This document shows positions 23,955-35,329 of a stretch of 64,000 nt of DNA, in pieces (position 1 is the first letter of the stretch; every line of letters starts with the position of its first letter). The stretch is taken from contig CM055113.1 in the NCBI GenBank assembly GCA_029204225.1, positions 18,695,746 through 18,759,745 of the forward strand. The letters are read 5' to 3'. This DNA comes from Diphasiastrum complanatum. Its lineage: Eukaryota > Streptophyta > Lycopodiopsida > Lycopodiales > Lycopodiaceae. The notes beneath the pieces were generated by a model. That model did no database searches. It was not told the origin of the DNA and saw nothing but the letters and a program-made list of their open reading frames with translations. The position numbers and the translations under genes are program-made.

Positions 23955-25520
23955 GCTCCTTTAACACCCATGCCAAGAATGTCATGATCTTCCTTTAAAA
24001 CCTCAGTAATAATTAGACAAAAAATTAGCCAATTGATAACAATATCAAATCCAAGTAACATACTTTATTTATTAGATTTTAAAATATCATACCTCAAAGG
24101 CTGCCAACCACCAGATGTCATTCTTTGACTGAAAACTGAAGTTAAAATTTTCTTGATATTTTGTCTTTTGATGTGCTCCATTCATGAGTGTTATACTCAC
24201 TCCATTTTTTTGTCCTTTAATAAGTTCCGATTCATCCAGCTTCAATACCAAGACTATCTTACTGTCTACTTTTTCCACAGAAATATTAATGTATAATAAA
24301 TTTTAATAACATATCCATATCTACAAACAAGTTATTTGATTGATTGTAAGTCATGGATTTTTTGTCCTTTGATTGATATACTTCCTCGATATGTAATGGA
24401 ACACCTATAATCTTTTGAATTCCTCTATTCAATGAATCACACTCCCATTTTATTTGAAATGGTCATGGATTAGAAAATTTCTTAATGCTAGCCAGCATCA
24501 AAGCTTGTTTGATAATCTTAAATATGGTGCCATAAGCATCTCTGCTTATTCTAGCAAAATCACATGCTCTTAGAATTATAGTATTGTCAAGTATTTTTTG
24601 TACTTCAATCATTAATGCATCAACAATTTTAATCTTAACATGACTATTTCGATTATTTGTCATCAATGACTCAGTTGATTTTGTTGTCAACACAAAGCCC
24701 AAAGACTTGTCTATAGTAGCATTGTCTTTCACATTTTGATTCCCAACCAATGCAGATCTGTAAAAAAAGAAAAAAATAATAATAGATGATTAATGTTACA
24801 ATTTATAGTCATGCAAAAACAATATAAGATTTGAACTCTTGAAGTAAAAACAAGATCGCAAAGGCCAAAAGTCAAAAACTTACTTGAATGCATAAATTCT
24901 CCTTTTCCGACAACCTCTTGTTGATGAAAAATTATGAATATTTGTGTTGATCACTCGCTTTCATTTTTTTGTTTTTACCTTTTTACCTATCAAGTCAACA
25001 TCTTTCAATAGTTGTGAGTATGCAGAACGACCATTATTCAATTCAATTTTCATTTGATCAATGTCTTTTCTTGTACTCACTATGATGTTTTATAAATAAT
25101 TCACTATTATTCTATAGATTTTCATTTTCTTTTTGGGAAACCTCATTCTCTAGCAATTTTATTTGCAAAGTATTGTCTTTTTTATCACAATCTGAAGATA
25201 TATGTCTAATTACATCCTCTAAACAATGGATTTTTTCCATTGAAAATGTGTTACCATATTCTTCTAATCTTTTAAATTAGTCTAGCAAACCATTCTTTCC
25301 ATGACAGACAAAATATAAGAATTGAGTAGCAGAAGAAAATTTGGGGTGCTGCATGGAATATGGATCTTTAGGATATAATGTCCCGTCTATCCAGAGGTCT
25401 AGATTTGTTTTCTGTCAGCCCTATAGCACAAACAAACTGATAAGCAAGATGCTTTGACACCTCTTTTAATCAAAGGAGCATATTCTTCAAGAAGATCTAC
25501 ATGGAGATGAAATTTTTTCA
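23955..25520 (-). pseudogene. Unrecognised host-like gene remnant with canonical introns
   Basis: Exon edges on the minus strand look genuine: CTTCTTACAG before 25520 with a donor after 25461; GTGCTATAG before 25420; TTCAA then GTAAGT after 24884; TTTTTTTACAG before 24757; GAG then GTATGA after 24093; CTGAG before 24001. The 24884/24757 and 24093/24001 junctions keep frame. The translation includes a probable coiled coil (KIHCLEDVIRHISSDCDKK, IDQMKIELNNGRSAY), a basic stretch CRKRRIYAFK, then ILRACDFARISRDAYG and NDIWWLAAFEV. Stops and frame breaks occur near 25370, 25270, 25115 and 24463. I do not recognise the family. Copia fragments abut both sides, so the gene was probably broken up by insertions. 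Confidence 0.5.
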
Positions 25521-25579
25521 CTGTAAGAAGGAAAAATAGATTACGATCCAATATAAGTTCAACAAAAAATAAATAAATG

Positions 25580-26000
25580 AAACATACTCGAACAACTTTC
25601 TTCTTCTGTTGTTTTCTTGAGCCCTTCATGGAGAATAATGCTTGTGAGTCGTTGATGGAGGATGAAGATGTTCCACCTCTTTTTGTTTTCTCCTGTAGCA
25701 GCATAGTTATGACTCTGGATAATGTGATGTCTGAGTGTGTGGAAACCATCATCACCCAGTTTTCATAGGAAGATGGTAAGCTTGACAAAAAGGTCATAAC
25801 AACATCATGGTCTTCAATTGCTGAACCTATTGCTGACATCTAATCCATTAGAGTCTTAAATCCATTTATGTGATTATGAACAAAATCACCATTTGACATT
25901 TTGAGAGAAATTTTTTTTCTCCTCGGATGCAGTTTCGAAGCGACATCATAACTTGAAGATGTCGGACATGTTGATGTAGATTGTCATCGACTTTTCTTGT
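25580..26000 (-). mobile_element. copia gag fragment
   Basis: Minus-strand blocks ISLKMSNGDFVHNHINGF and MTFLSSLPSSYENWVMMV, then LSRVITMLLQE, are copia UBN2 gag. They are closely related to the gag at 28.4-28.9 kb. Frame changes are present. It ends just upstream of the splice acceptor at 25521, as if inserted in an intron of the host-like remnant. Confidence 0.75.
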
Positions 26001-26009
26001 ATTTTTGCA

Positions 26010-26811
26010 AATGTCGCGACTATGCCAATATTTACAACAACTAATTAATGAATCTAGATTAGCATGAAATAAGGATAGAGAGGATAGAAATCTAACGTAA
26101 ATGATCTCCTTTGGGAGACTGATATAGCGATGTTTGTCGTAACTGCATGTTGACTGCAACCGTAGTTGTTGTGGTATTCTACGAAGTCTTGCAGGCTAGG
26201 CGGAGCCTTGGCTGCCTTGCGGTGCCTTAGCGGTTGATCTTCTCATAATGACCATAATGTTGACTCGGCGGTGCCTTGGCAGTTCCTTGCGATGCCATGG
26301 TGGTAGTTTTGGTCAAATAGCTCGAAGTCGTTAGTATGCACAAGTTGTCATATTCCTCGCATTTTGGAACAATGCAACAATGAGCTTGAACTTTTATTTC
26401 TTTGAAGTAGACGGGGCTTCGCATATTTTGCATTTTGGGAAAACGTGACAATGAAGAACTTATATATTGTCGAAGTAGATGGGCACTTCACATTTTTTGC
26501 CTTTTGAAAAAATGTGAAATGTGCAAAAAATAGTTCAATTCTGCGGAGTGTTGCGAAGATAGTATATTTCTGTAGACTTGTTCAAAATGGAAATTTGTTG
26601 AAGTTGTTGAAAATGGCCAGGTCTTGTTCAATGTTCTTCAAATAACTTGACTTAACATTCAAGTGTAAAAATAGAAAATAGGATTGGTTACCCTGTAGTC
26701 TTTGATCCATGGATGGATATCAGCTGGAAGCCCGATGTAGTCATTCTTCGAATAGTTCGGCTATCTGAGTTCTATGATTTTTGCAGGTATCAGATGGACA
26801 GACATTGAACC
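26010..26811 (-). repeat. LTR-like sequence related to 47.4-47.7 kb
   Basis: Bases about 26560-26811 align with 47430-47690. Shared landmarks are GATGGCCA/AATGGCCA, GGTTGGTTACCCT, GTAGACATTCTTC and CAGATGAGCAGAC/CAGATGGACAGAC. At 47.5 kb this is the LTR zone of a minus-strand copia element, so this is probably an LTR piece of the same family. No coding sequence was seen. Confidence 0.6.
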
Positions 26812-27446
26812 ACAATTATAGCACACTATGTGTTGTGATCCTACTATGTTAGTTATAGACTGAATACTATCTCTACTTCTTGAATTACTTTCAATCTCTC
26901 TAAAGATCTCTAATTCTATGGAATCAGATAGTCTGATACAAAGGTGTACACAGAGGAACTTTGATTCACACTACCATTGATTATTGACTCATGTATTGAG
27001 TATATGGAATGTCCATTCATTGTCTATTTCATAACCGACTTATTGTATGTATATACACATCAGTTATAGTAGTCGTGAAGATTACAACTGTGCAGGTAAC
27101 TGTCGTGAAGTGATGCAGTTACTGCATAGTGATCGGTGACGTAGTGTGTAGTGTACAGAGCAGACGATGAGCTCTATTTTGACTAGTGATAGTCGATAAT
27201 TGTCGAAGGTGTCAAATGAGTCGAGTCAACTTATTCATCAAGATGTCGATGGAGTCAAAGTCGGGATGTCGATAGACTTCGTCCGAGTTGGTGAAGTCGA
27301 CGTCGATGAAGTAGAGTTGATCCTGCTCTGCTTCAAAGTCAATATATGTACAGACTGTTCAACTTATATGAGTAAGGCTGATGTCGCTGTTGAGAGAGAA
27401 TATAGTACTCGGGAAATGAATTTAGGTGAGTAGGAGTGAAGAATCA
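26812..27446 (-). repeat. TCGAC-rich copia LTR (3' copy)
   Basis: On the minus strand it starts TGATTCTTCACTCC, directly after a polypurine tract (AAGCTTAAGGGGGAG, 27461-27447). It matches the plus-strand LTR at about 33.91-34.2 kb. Motifs with TCGAC recur many times between about 27180 and 27310. Its outer edge at about 26812 is where homology to the 47-kb LTR family stops, suggesting insertion into that repeat. Confidence 0.75.
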
Positions 27447-29010
27447 CTCCCCCTTAAGCTTAACTCCTAGGATCTTGATGAAGCTTAATAGGTTGCATAA
27501 ATCAACATGATTTTTCCTCAATAGAGATTTAGTCAAAATATCAACCAACATACTATCAGTACGACAATAACTTAATTTGACAATATTGTTCAGAACTTTC
27601 TCTCTAAAAAAATGAAATTGAACTTTAATGTGTTTAGTTCTAGAGTGAGTTCATGGGTTCAGAGATAGAGTTATGTAGCTTTGCTTGTTGCAATGGAGTA
27701 TACTTGGTCTGAGTTGAGAAATCATGAGACCCTAAGCAATCTTCTAAGCTAGATAATTTCCTTCACTACAGAGGTGGCTGCAACATATTTGGACTCTGTG
27801 GAAGACAAAGAAATGCATTTCTGCTTTCAACTATTCCATGAAATGGGTCATCTTGCCAAAAGGCATAGGTAGCCAAAAGGCATAGGTAGCAAAAGTGGAT
27901 TTTCATGTGTCCACATCTCCAGCCCAATCAGAGTTGGAATAAGTATGTAGAGCTAAAGCATCCTCTGTTTTTCTATTATAGCACAGAGCATAGTGCTTTG
28001 TGGCTTGAATGTATCTAATGCTCTCAGTAGAGCTTTCTAGTGAGGTAGGCCGAGATTCGACATAAATTGTGCCAATGTGCTAACTATATAGGCAAGATCG
28101 GGTCGTGTGCAGTGGGTCGTGTGCAGACCATGACATACATGATCGATCCAACTACCAATTGATAGAGGTATTTGCACATCTCCTTCTTTTCTGCTTTAGT
28201 CGTCGGGCACATGTCCTTTGACAATTTGAATTCAGGATCCATAGGCAAGTTTGTCGACTTGCATGATTCCATGCCATGCCTATACAATACACTGGTTAGA
28301 TATCTTTCTTGGCTTATCATGATCCTTTTGTTTGCTCTGTCTCTAGTTATCTCAATCCCGCTAATTTGACTGCTTGTGATGATGTGTCGGTTTCTTATCT
28401 TTCTTTGATGATCTTGGGCCTTTCTTCTTCTGCTTAGTTGAACCTTTGTTTGTGTATAAGGCGTGAGAGTCAACGATCGAGGAACTGGAGGCTTCATTCC
28501 TTTGAGAGTCTTCCTGCAACAACATCGTGATGACTCTTGAAAGAGTCAGTTTGGGGTGTGTTGTGATGACCATCACCTAGCTGTCGTCTGATCTTGGCAA
28601 CCTTGATAACAGTGTCATTACTACATCTTTATCGTCGATGACATATTCGACAACGGCCATTTGCTTCAATAGGTTCTTGAACTGGTTGATGTGATTTTGT
28701 AAGGAATCACCATTTGCCATCTTGAGAGAGTAAAATTTCTTCCTGAGATTTAGCTTGGAAGCTATATCTCGCACTTCATATAATGTGCTCAAGATGTCCC
28801 AGACTTCCTTGGATGTCTGAGCTTCTGACACATGGCCGATTTGCATGTCCAAGATGTTGAGGATGATAAGTACAAATGCTTTGCCATCTTTCAATTTCCA
28901 TCGGGAGATTGCTGCGTCGTTGGCTTCAGGTCTTGTCTCCACCTGTAATAACGTCATACAATTCCTTAGCCATCTTGTCCATGACAGGACTGGCTTTCCC
29001 TTGGAAATCC
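27447..29010 (-). mobile_element. copia element with gag fused to late RT/RNase H by deletion
   Basis: Gag is readable at 28957-28361 (SKEVWDILSTLYEVRD, SLKMANGDSLQNHINQF, TLSRVITMLLQE). Immediately after, near 28370, the sequence jumps to late RT (GIEITRDRANKRIMISQE, ESCKSTNLPMDPEFKLS, QLVVGSIMYVMVCTRP). RNase H remnants (LVDILTKSL) run to the polypurine tract at 27461. Knuckle, protease, integrase and RT palm are missing. A primer-binding site in the right orientation lies at about 29699-29686. Confidence 0.8.
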
Positions 29011-30330
29011 ATGTGGAAGATTAGTCTAGATGATAGTTGTTACGGCCATATTCGGTTAAGGACCTGGAATAGTCCTAATATGGTAGACCGGCCCTCCAGT
29101 GTTCAAAATTATTGGTCATGCCTAGATTTAATTCAAGTCGAGGCCTGATGGTGACTAATAACCTTGAGAGGACCCAGACACTCTAATTGAGACATATGGA
29201 GTAGTGCATGTACGTGTGACTGATATAGGCAGGAGATATGCATGAAGAGCTGTGATCTATTTATAGTTGACCTGCATGGGGATTGCATCTCAATCCATCA
29301 ATAAATATCTTGCTGCCCAATCTGAATCAAACTATTCAAACCATTATGGACTCATGCAAATCATTCATCTAAAAAAATAGATTTGAACAAGAAAGTGGAT
29401 CTACACATGCAGATCATTCTACTTCAAACAGAAAATTTTCAAGGCTTCAAAAAAATAAGAATGAATTCCACACTAATCCACAACATCTCAATAAATCCAA
29501 ACAAGGAGAAGAGCACTCTACCACCAAGTTTGAAAAGCATGCTCAAAACAAGAATTAGTGAATCCAAATCCAATCTTCCCTTGAAAAAACAGCACTTCAA
29601 CCGGGATGTGAATCCAAGTGTGTTCCAATTTTGATTTGATGTAGAACTCCTCTCCATCCCATCCAAAAACCGCATCTTAGCCGGGCTCTGATACCAATGT
29701 AAAGACCACTAGGGACAATCCCCTAAGATGAGAATAGGAAAACACAAGAGATACTGTGGAGCAAAGATTTCAGAATGATTCTTATATTCCTTGAGTTGTA
29801 TGTTGTGCATATACTCCAATATCTTTCAGTGATTAAGTATGAATTTAGAATTCTGAGAATTATGATTGACGAATCATAAGATTCTGAATGTTTATGATTG
29901 ACGGATGATAAATTGATACTTAAAGGTCATTTGAAAGAAATATGAGGATTCTGAAGATAATGAGTAATTCTTGATCAATATGGGAGAGTCAAGGATTTAG
30001 ATATGTTGGTTGAACTTTAAATTTCTTTACTCTAGCACATACTTGAGATTGTGTGGATCTCACAGGCATTTCCATTAAGTAATTGCTTACTTATGAGGAA
30101 TTTGCTTACCTTACAAATTGTAGTTTATAGGTGCTTGTGTACAAAGTTCAGTCTAAATCTCCAGTTTTGTAGGAGACAGATAAATCTATTAAGATACGGA
30201 TAGATGCTGATTTCTTGCATATGATGCTAGAAATGGGACTGTTAACTCATTTGAATTATAATTGTTTGAGACTTGATGGATCTCCTAGAGATTTTAGATG
30301 ACTGAATTGTGATATTTTAGAATATTTGTA
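29011..30330 (-). other. Probable copia 5' untranslated region, primer-binding site and candidate LTR
   Basis: On the minus strand TTGGTATCAGAGCCC (about 29699-29685) is a good copia primer-binding site. Everything to its right up to about 30330 would then be a 5' LTR ending TGGTCTTTACA, but no second copy is in the window and it does not resemble the TCGAC-rich LTR at 27.4 kb. No credible gene was seen. Confidence 0.5.
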
Positions 30331-30334
30331 TGTT

Positions 30335-32664
30335 CTAAGAATATTTGTACCAATATTTGTATGTTCTATTGTCTATATTGGAGCTTGACAGTGCTTCTAC
30401 TACTGAGGCAAGTTCATCATAACTGGTAAACGCCTGAGAGATATAACAATCAGACTCTTTTTGATGTCGAGCAAACCTTCGATCAATAGTCGGTTGCTGA
30501 GATGATGACTCTCCTTGCTGTGCGACAAAGGTATTTTCGATTATTGTTGAAACAGTCACGGGTCGAGGCCTGTCGATGGTGATGAGAGTCGTTGGAATGA
30601 ACGCTTGCATTGGCTGCTTTTGCTTAAAGTCGTAAAATATATCCGCGAAGAAGAAAACATCTTGACTGACTATGATTCGGCTCAATTCGACATCGTAGAT
30701 TCAATAGGCTTTGTGTGATGTTGAGTATCCAATGAAGATACTTCTGCAGCTAACAACATTGAGTTTCTTTCTCAGGTCAGATTAAATTTGCACATAGCGA
30801 AGACAGCCAAACACTCAAAGTTTGTATCCATGAAAGACTTCGAAGAAGGCCCTTTAGTCAATTGCCTTAGTGCTTGAATAATTCTACAAATAGCAAGCTA
30901 TTCAAAATGCTTCAGCCCCAAAATTATTGAGTAGCTAAGCATTTGACATCATAGATCGTGTTGCATTGAGTAATGTTCGGTTCTTCCTCTCGGCTACTCC
31001 ATTCTGCTGTGGTGTGTAGTTGGTGGTGAACTGATGATGAACACATGATGATAGGCAGTTGGGCATTTCGTCTGACGAATACTCTCCCCCACTGTCTATA
31101 CGCAGGGTCTTGAGTTTTTGACTAGTTTGTGTCTCAACAAACTGCTTGAATTCCTTATAGTAGTTGAATGCCTCAGACTTGTTCTTGATGAACATAATGC
31201 TGGTGAATCTTGAATAGTCATCGATAAAAGTGAATAAATATAGTGTTGAACCCAGAGAGGGAATACTCATAGGGCCACATAGATCACTATATATCAATTC
31301 TAAATTGGACTTAGCTCTAGTGGCTTGTCCCTTTGAAAATCTTGATCTAGGTTGTTTTCCTGGTAAGCACATCTCACAGACATGTCAAATGTCAATGGAG
31401 GCAACATTAATATTTAAGTCCTTAACCATACTATTATGATGCATGTACAAGATAGATCTCATGTTGAAATGTCCTAATCTTTGATGCCATAACTGGGCAT
31501 TTGAAGTACTCACATTGGTTGAAAGTGCATAATCATGATTCAAAATGTACATATTACCTTCTTTGTTAGCAGAGAGGATTTCATTACTATCATTATGCAA
31601 AATAGTACATTGCTTTGAATTGAACAAGGCTCTACAGCCCTGATCTATAAGCTTGCTGATAGAAAGCGATTTTTTTGTCAACTTCGGTACATAAAGTACG
31701 TTCTTGAGCAGTGTCAAATTACCATTTGGAAGATGAAGGTGTATGGAACCTTGGCCTTCAATCTGATGTGTACTAGAGTCACCGAAGTAAACATACTTCA
31801 AATCTGCTAGCATGAGTTCTTTGAATAGGAACTTTCATGGAGCTGAGAAGCACCGAAATCGAGATACCATAGAAGAGCATCTCTACTTTCTTGATCTTGT
31901 ACCATTAGCAATATTGGGGCTTCATGAGAGGTTCTGACAGAATCAGATCCTCCATTGTGTTGCATCCTCTTTTTTGCTTTGTTGTGTTTGAGAACTTGAC
32001 AGTCCTTAATGTCGTGATTGGTTCTCTTACATTACTTGCAGAAGAGTTTGGTTTTTGAATTTTGATGCTGCCGATTGTGCTGTTGTGATTGTTGGTCTAA
32101 ATCAGTCTGCTCAACTTTAGTCTTTTTGTCCTTTGAAGAATTCTTCTTCTAGAACTATTGCTTATTCGAATAGAGGGTGACTGCCTTTGTATTCGATGTG
32201 GATAAGCTTTTCTTTTTACTTCCTCTTGTAATAAAATCGATACTGGAATCTATTGCAGCTAGCTAATTAAGCAGTTGTTGAAATTCATTCAGATGATTAG
32301 TGACTAGGGCTACTTTACTCATCTTGAGTGATAGAAATTTCTTTCTCAAGAAGAGACGAGTCGACACATCTGTTGTTTAATATAGACCAAAAAGAATGTC
32401 CCATGCTTCTTTGGAGCTAGAACAATTTGCTACATGAGCTATTTGTGAATCTTTAAGATTCACATATACAATGGCAAGTGCTTTGCCATCCTTAGCTTCC
32501 CAAGTAGTGAGCATGTCAGGTTCAGCTGGCTTGGCTATGGAACCGTTGACGTATTCTCAAAGTTATTTCTCAATGAGTATCATCTTCATTTTGAATTTCC
32601 ACATGTGAAAATCATCACCATTGAACTTATTGATCAAGTGGATCTCTAAAGATGTACCTTCCAT
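30335..32664 (-). mobile_element. copia fragment: gag, knuckle, gag-pre-integrase, integrase
   Basis: Gag starts near 32664 and contains GDDFHMWKFKMKMIL and KEAWDILFGLY with stops. A zinc knuckle near 32040-32000 has CX2CX4HX4C spacing, but a stop codon sits between the first two cysteines. Gag-pre-integrase is at 31813-31385 (VLYVPKLTKK, LWHQRLGHFNMRS). Integrase is at 31372-30935 (IYSDLCGPMSIPSLG, FIDDYSRFTSIMF, IDSGGEYSS, TPQQNGVAERKNRT). The linker after integrase is at about 30685-30400. RT and RNase H are missing at the left end. Confidence 0.85.
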
Positions 32665-32724
32665 ATTGAATGATCTAAGATTTTGTAAAATAGTCATGGA
32701 TACTATAACAGTTTGGACCCTTTG

Positions 32725-32930
32725 GCTCTGATATTACTTATTGGGTTTGTATGACGGAATATTTGTTTAGGGAATAATGTATTTATCAGCTCTGACACCA
32801 CTTGTTGGGTTTTTATGATGGAATATTTGTATTGGAAATAATTTATGTATTAGCTCTAATACCACCTTTGTTGAATATGATATCCAGTCAAGGGAAAAAC
32901 TCAAAATCAGCTCTGGTACCACCTTTGCTG
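32725..32930 (-). repeat. Four tandem primer-binding-site units
   Basis: GCTCTG-type motifs, the reverse complement of TGGTATCAGAGC, start at 32725, 32789, 32853 and 32910. Each is followed by ACC or ATTAC and then an LTR-end-like tail. Units 1 and 2 share a TTGGGTTT-TATGA-GGAATATTTGT tail. Units 3 and 4 share a TATCCAGTCAAGGGAAAAAC tail. The array lies directly upstream of the minus-strand gag start at 32664. Confidence 0.8.
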
Positions 32931-33346
32931 AATCTGATATCCAGTCAAGGGAAAAACTCAAGTTAAATTATGACAAAATCTTTACCAATCTGTTGATTTA
33001 GACTATTACTTAGTCGACCAGAGGAATATCCATGTAGGTGTCAAAGACAATCATGAAGGGAGCGAAACAGTGAGGCGTCTATGACAGCCATGCTTCCTTC
33101 GAGTCAGATATTTTGAATGAGTCATGAAACAAGTATCAGTATTAGAGAAGAGAAATATCAGAAAGCATTCGATAGTGCAAACACACATAAAGAAAATAGA
33201 AAATATGAGTTAAACTATTGTAAATACAATGATTAGGTCACGATCCTGAGCCCAAGAATGGTTCATAGTAATAGCGCAATATATGCTATGATCTTACTAT
33301 GCTAGTTACAAATTAAATACTATCTCTACTTCTTGAATTAATTTTA
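32931..33346. other. Intervening repeat sequence, no gene
   Basis: Bases about 33275-33346 match 26823-26893 (shared ACTATCTCTACTTCTTGAATTA), so this is a minus-oriented end of the TCGAC-rich LTR. It lies beside the plus-strand RNase H fragment. The rest has no recognised content. Confidence 0.5.
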
Positions 33347-33906
33347 TGCCATGGTCTGCACTCGACCTAATCTAGCCTATACAGTTAGCACACTATCACA
33401 ATTTATGTTGAATCCCGACCTACCTCACTGGAAAGCTCTACTTAGAGCACTAAGATACATTTGAGCCATTAAGCACCATGCTTTGTGTTATAATAGAAAT
33501 ATGAAAAATGCTCTGACATTACTTACTTATTCCGACTCTGATTGGGCTAGAAATGTGGATACCGGTAAATCCACTTCTGGATATCTATGCTTTCTAGCAG
33601 GAGGATCCATTTCATGGAATAGTCAAAAGCAGAAATGCATTTCCTTGTCTTCCACAGAGTCTGAATATGTCGCAGCCACCTCTGCAATGAAGGAAATCAT
33701 CTGGCTCAGACCCACGAACTCACTGTAGAACTAAACACATTGAAGTTCAATTTCATTTTCTTCGAGAGAAAGTTCTGAAGAAAGTTGTTGAATCTGTCCG
33801 ATTGACCAATATGTTGGCTGATATCTTGACTAAGCCTCTATCAAGGGAAAAGCATGTTGTGGGCTAAAATTTATTCAGGATCCTAGGAGTTAAGCTTAAG
33901 GGGGAG
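33347..33906 (+). mobile_element. copia RNase H fragment, plus strand (same family as 27.4 kb)
   Basis: Readable blocks are YAMVCTRPNLAYTVSTLSQF, LTYSDSDWARNVDTGKSTS, GGSISWNSQKQKCISLSS, TESEYVAATSAMKEI and MLADILTKPLS. They are broken by a TGA near 33463 and a TAG at 33726. It ends with AGTTAAGCTTAAGGGGGAG, the same polypurine tract found at 27461-27447 on the other strand. Confidence 0.85.
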
Positions 33907-34200
33907 TATTGGAGTTGATTCTCACTCCGACTCACCCGAATTCATTTTCTGAGCACCAGTATACTATGTAAATATTCTCTCTCTACAATAGCATGCAGTC
34001 TTACTCGCACAAGTTGAACTGCCCGTGCAATACATCGACTTGAAGCAGAAGCAGGATCGACTTTGTCGACATCTAGGTCATCGACTTCACTGACTCGACT
34101 TCGTCGACATCTTGACATCACTCCATCGACATCTTCTCTAGGGCAAACCAGTCGACTCGACTTGTCCGATGCATGAGTTCTTATAAGTGATTTTTTGTAC
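33907..34200 (+). repeat. TCGAC-rich copia LTR, plus strand
   Basis: Starts about TTGATTCTCACTCCGAC after the polypurine tract and aligns with the minus-strand LTR at 27446. It contains repeated GTCGAC and TCGACTT motifs. The right end is uncertain because homology fades by about 34.16-34.2 kb. Confidence 0.7.
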
Positions 34201-34519
34201 AAAAATGAGTGAAAATGGCTGATAGTACAAAAATGGGTCTGATCAAAATTTGCGGATATGACAGAGAAATCGTGGAGGTGATTTTAAGGCTCGTCAAATT
34301 GTCTACAAATTTTGTTAGTGAGGATCTGAGGCAAAAAACTAATTTTTTTCTATTTCTAAAAAGTTTGTCTCTAAGACAGAATTTGTGGAGGTAATAAATG
34401 AATCATGCATCCTAAAAAAGGGGGTGGGCGAACACACCCAAAAAAATTGTTGAAATGGCAAGCAAGCAGTAAACAAAATTAAAGAGCAAAATTTAGGAAA
34501 TGAAGCAACTAATACATAT

Positions 34520-34800
34520 CAAGATAAAAGCAGGGCTCATTGTTCTTTCTAAGTCTACTCCCATTGACCATAGTGCCTAAAAGATCGCCTTGTAGGGTTT
34601 GGCATTGTACATATCTAGAGGCAAATATCTTTTGAATGACATAAGGTCCTTGGTCAGAAAATTTGAGCTTTCCTTTAAAGGTTTTGGCTTGGTATATCAG
34701 GACCTTATCTCTAACCTGGAATTCTTTGAGTTTTAAGGATCGATCATGCCATGACTTTTGTCGACGTTTGTGGACTTGTTGAGCATGGATGCTGATCCGA
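34520..34800 (-). pseudogene. Ty3/gypsy integrase C-terminal fragment
   Basis: The minus strand reads KEFQVRDKVLIYQAKTFKG, then KFSDQGPYVIQKIF and TMVNGSRLR. This matches the C-terminal beta-barrel region of Ty3/gypsy integrases (the usual GD-V-L-Y-GK-L-GP pattern). No integrase core lies next to it. The block is separated from the gag-protease part of presumably the same element (35.3-37.1 kb) by a solo LTR and a deletion. Confidence 0.65.
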
Positions 34801-34809
34801 CGTGTTTCG

Positions 34810-35327
34810 TAACGTTTAGATTAGAGTGATTAAGCATCGACAACTAATCAGGAAATTACAAGAGTGGTAGATTAGCCATGACCTAAAGTGTATCTACTGA
34901 CGTTATGCCATCAGATTAGACATCTGTACTTCAGGGTACTTGCATGATCTCGCTGGTACTCTTTGGAGTGTGGAGGGCAAGAGAAGGTTTTGTTTCCGTT
35001 GTTGGTTTTCGTTTCCATCATTGGTTCCGTTTCCATCATTGGTTTCATTTTGGTTGTTTGCCTTCTCTCGTATTGGACCGCAAAATATTCTTGTGCCAGA
35101 TCGCAAAAGATTCTCATTCGTGAATCTTTCGTGTTCGCGAACCGTTCGTCTTCATCTCCTTTGACTTTCATGTTCGCGAGCCGTCCGTCTTCGTTTCCTT
35201 TGATTTTCATATTCGCAAAACTTTTCGTGCTTCATGTCTCCTAACTTTCGTGTTTGCGAACATCTTTGTTAGGATGAGGGTTGAAAGCTAGCAAGGCTTT
35301 GTAGTTAGAAACATTTCGTTTCTTCAA
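34810..35327 (-). repeat. Solo LTR related to the 9.8-15.8 kb copia LTR
   Basis: The left part aligns with about 10270-10430 (ACAACTAATC, AATTACAAGAG, GATTAG, CTGACGT, CATCAGAT, TGGTACT). The right end (GCTTTG, TAGAAAC, TTTCTTCA) matches the LTR terminus at 11035. No copia coding sequence adjoins it, so it is a solo LTR sitting between two gypsy parts. A three-unit tandem repeat of about 41 bp (TTCGCGAAC, CCGTC, CTCCTTTGA) fills about 35110-35265. Confidence 0.7.
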
Positions 35328-35329
35328 TT

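Noticed and set aside
34081-34170. Regular TCGAC motifs considered as a protein-binding array or CRISPR-like repeats
   Set aside because: Spacing is irregular and the same motifs occur in the homologous LTR at 27.2 kb, so they are part of a copia LTR.
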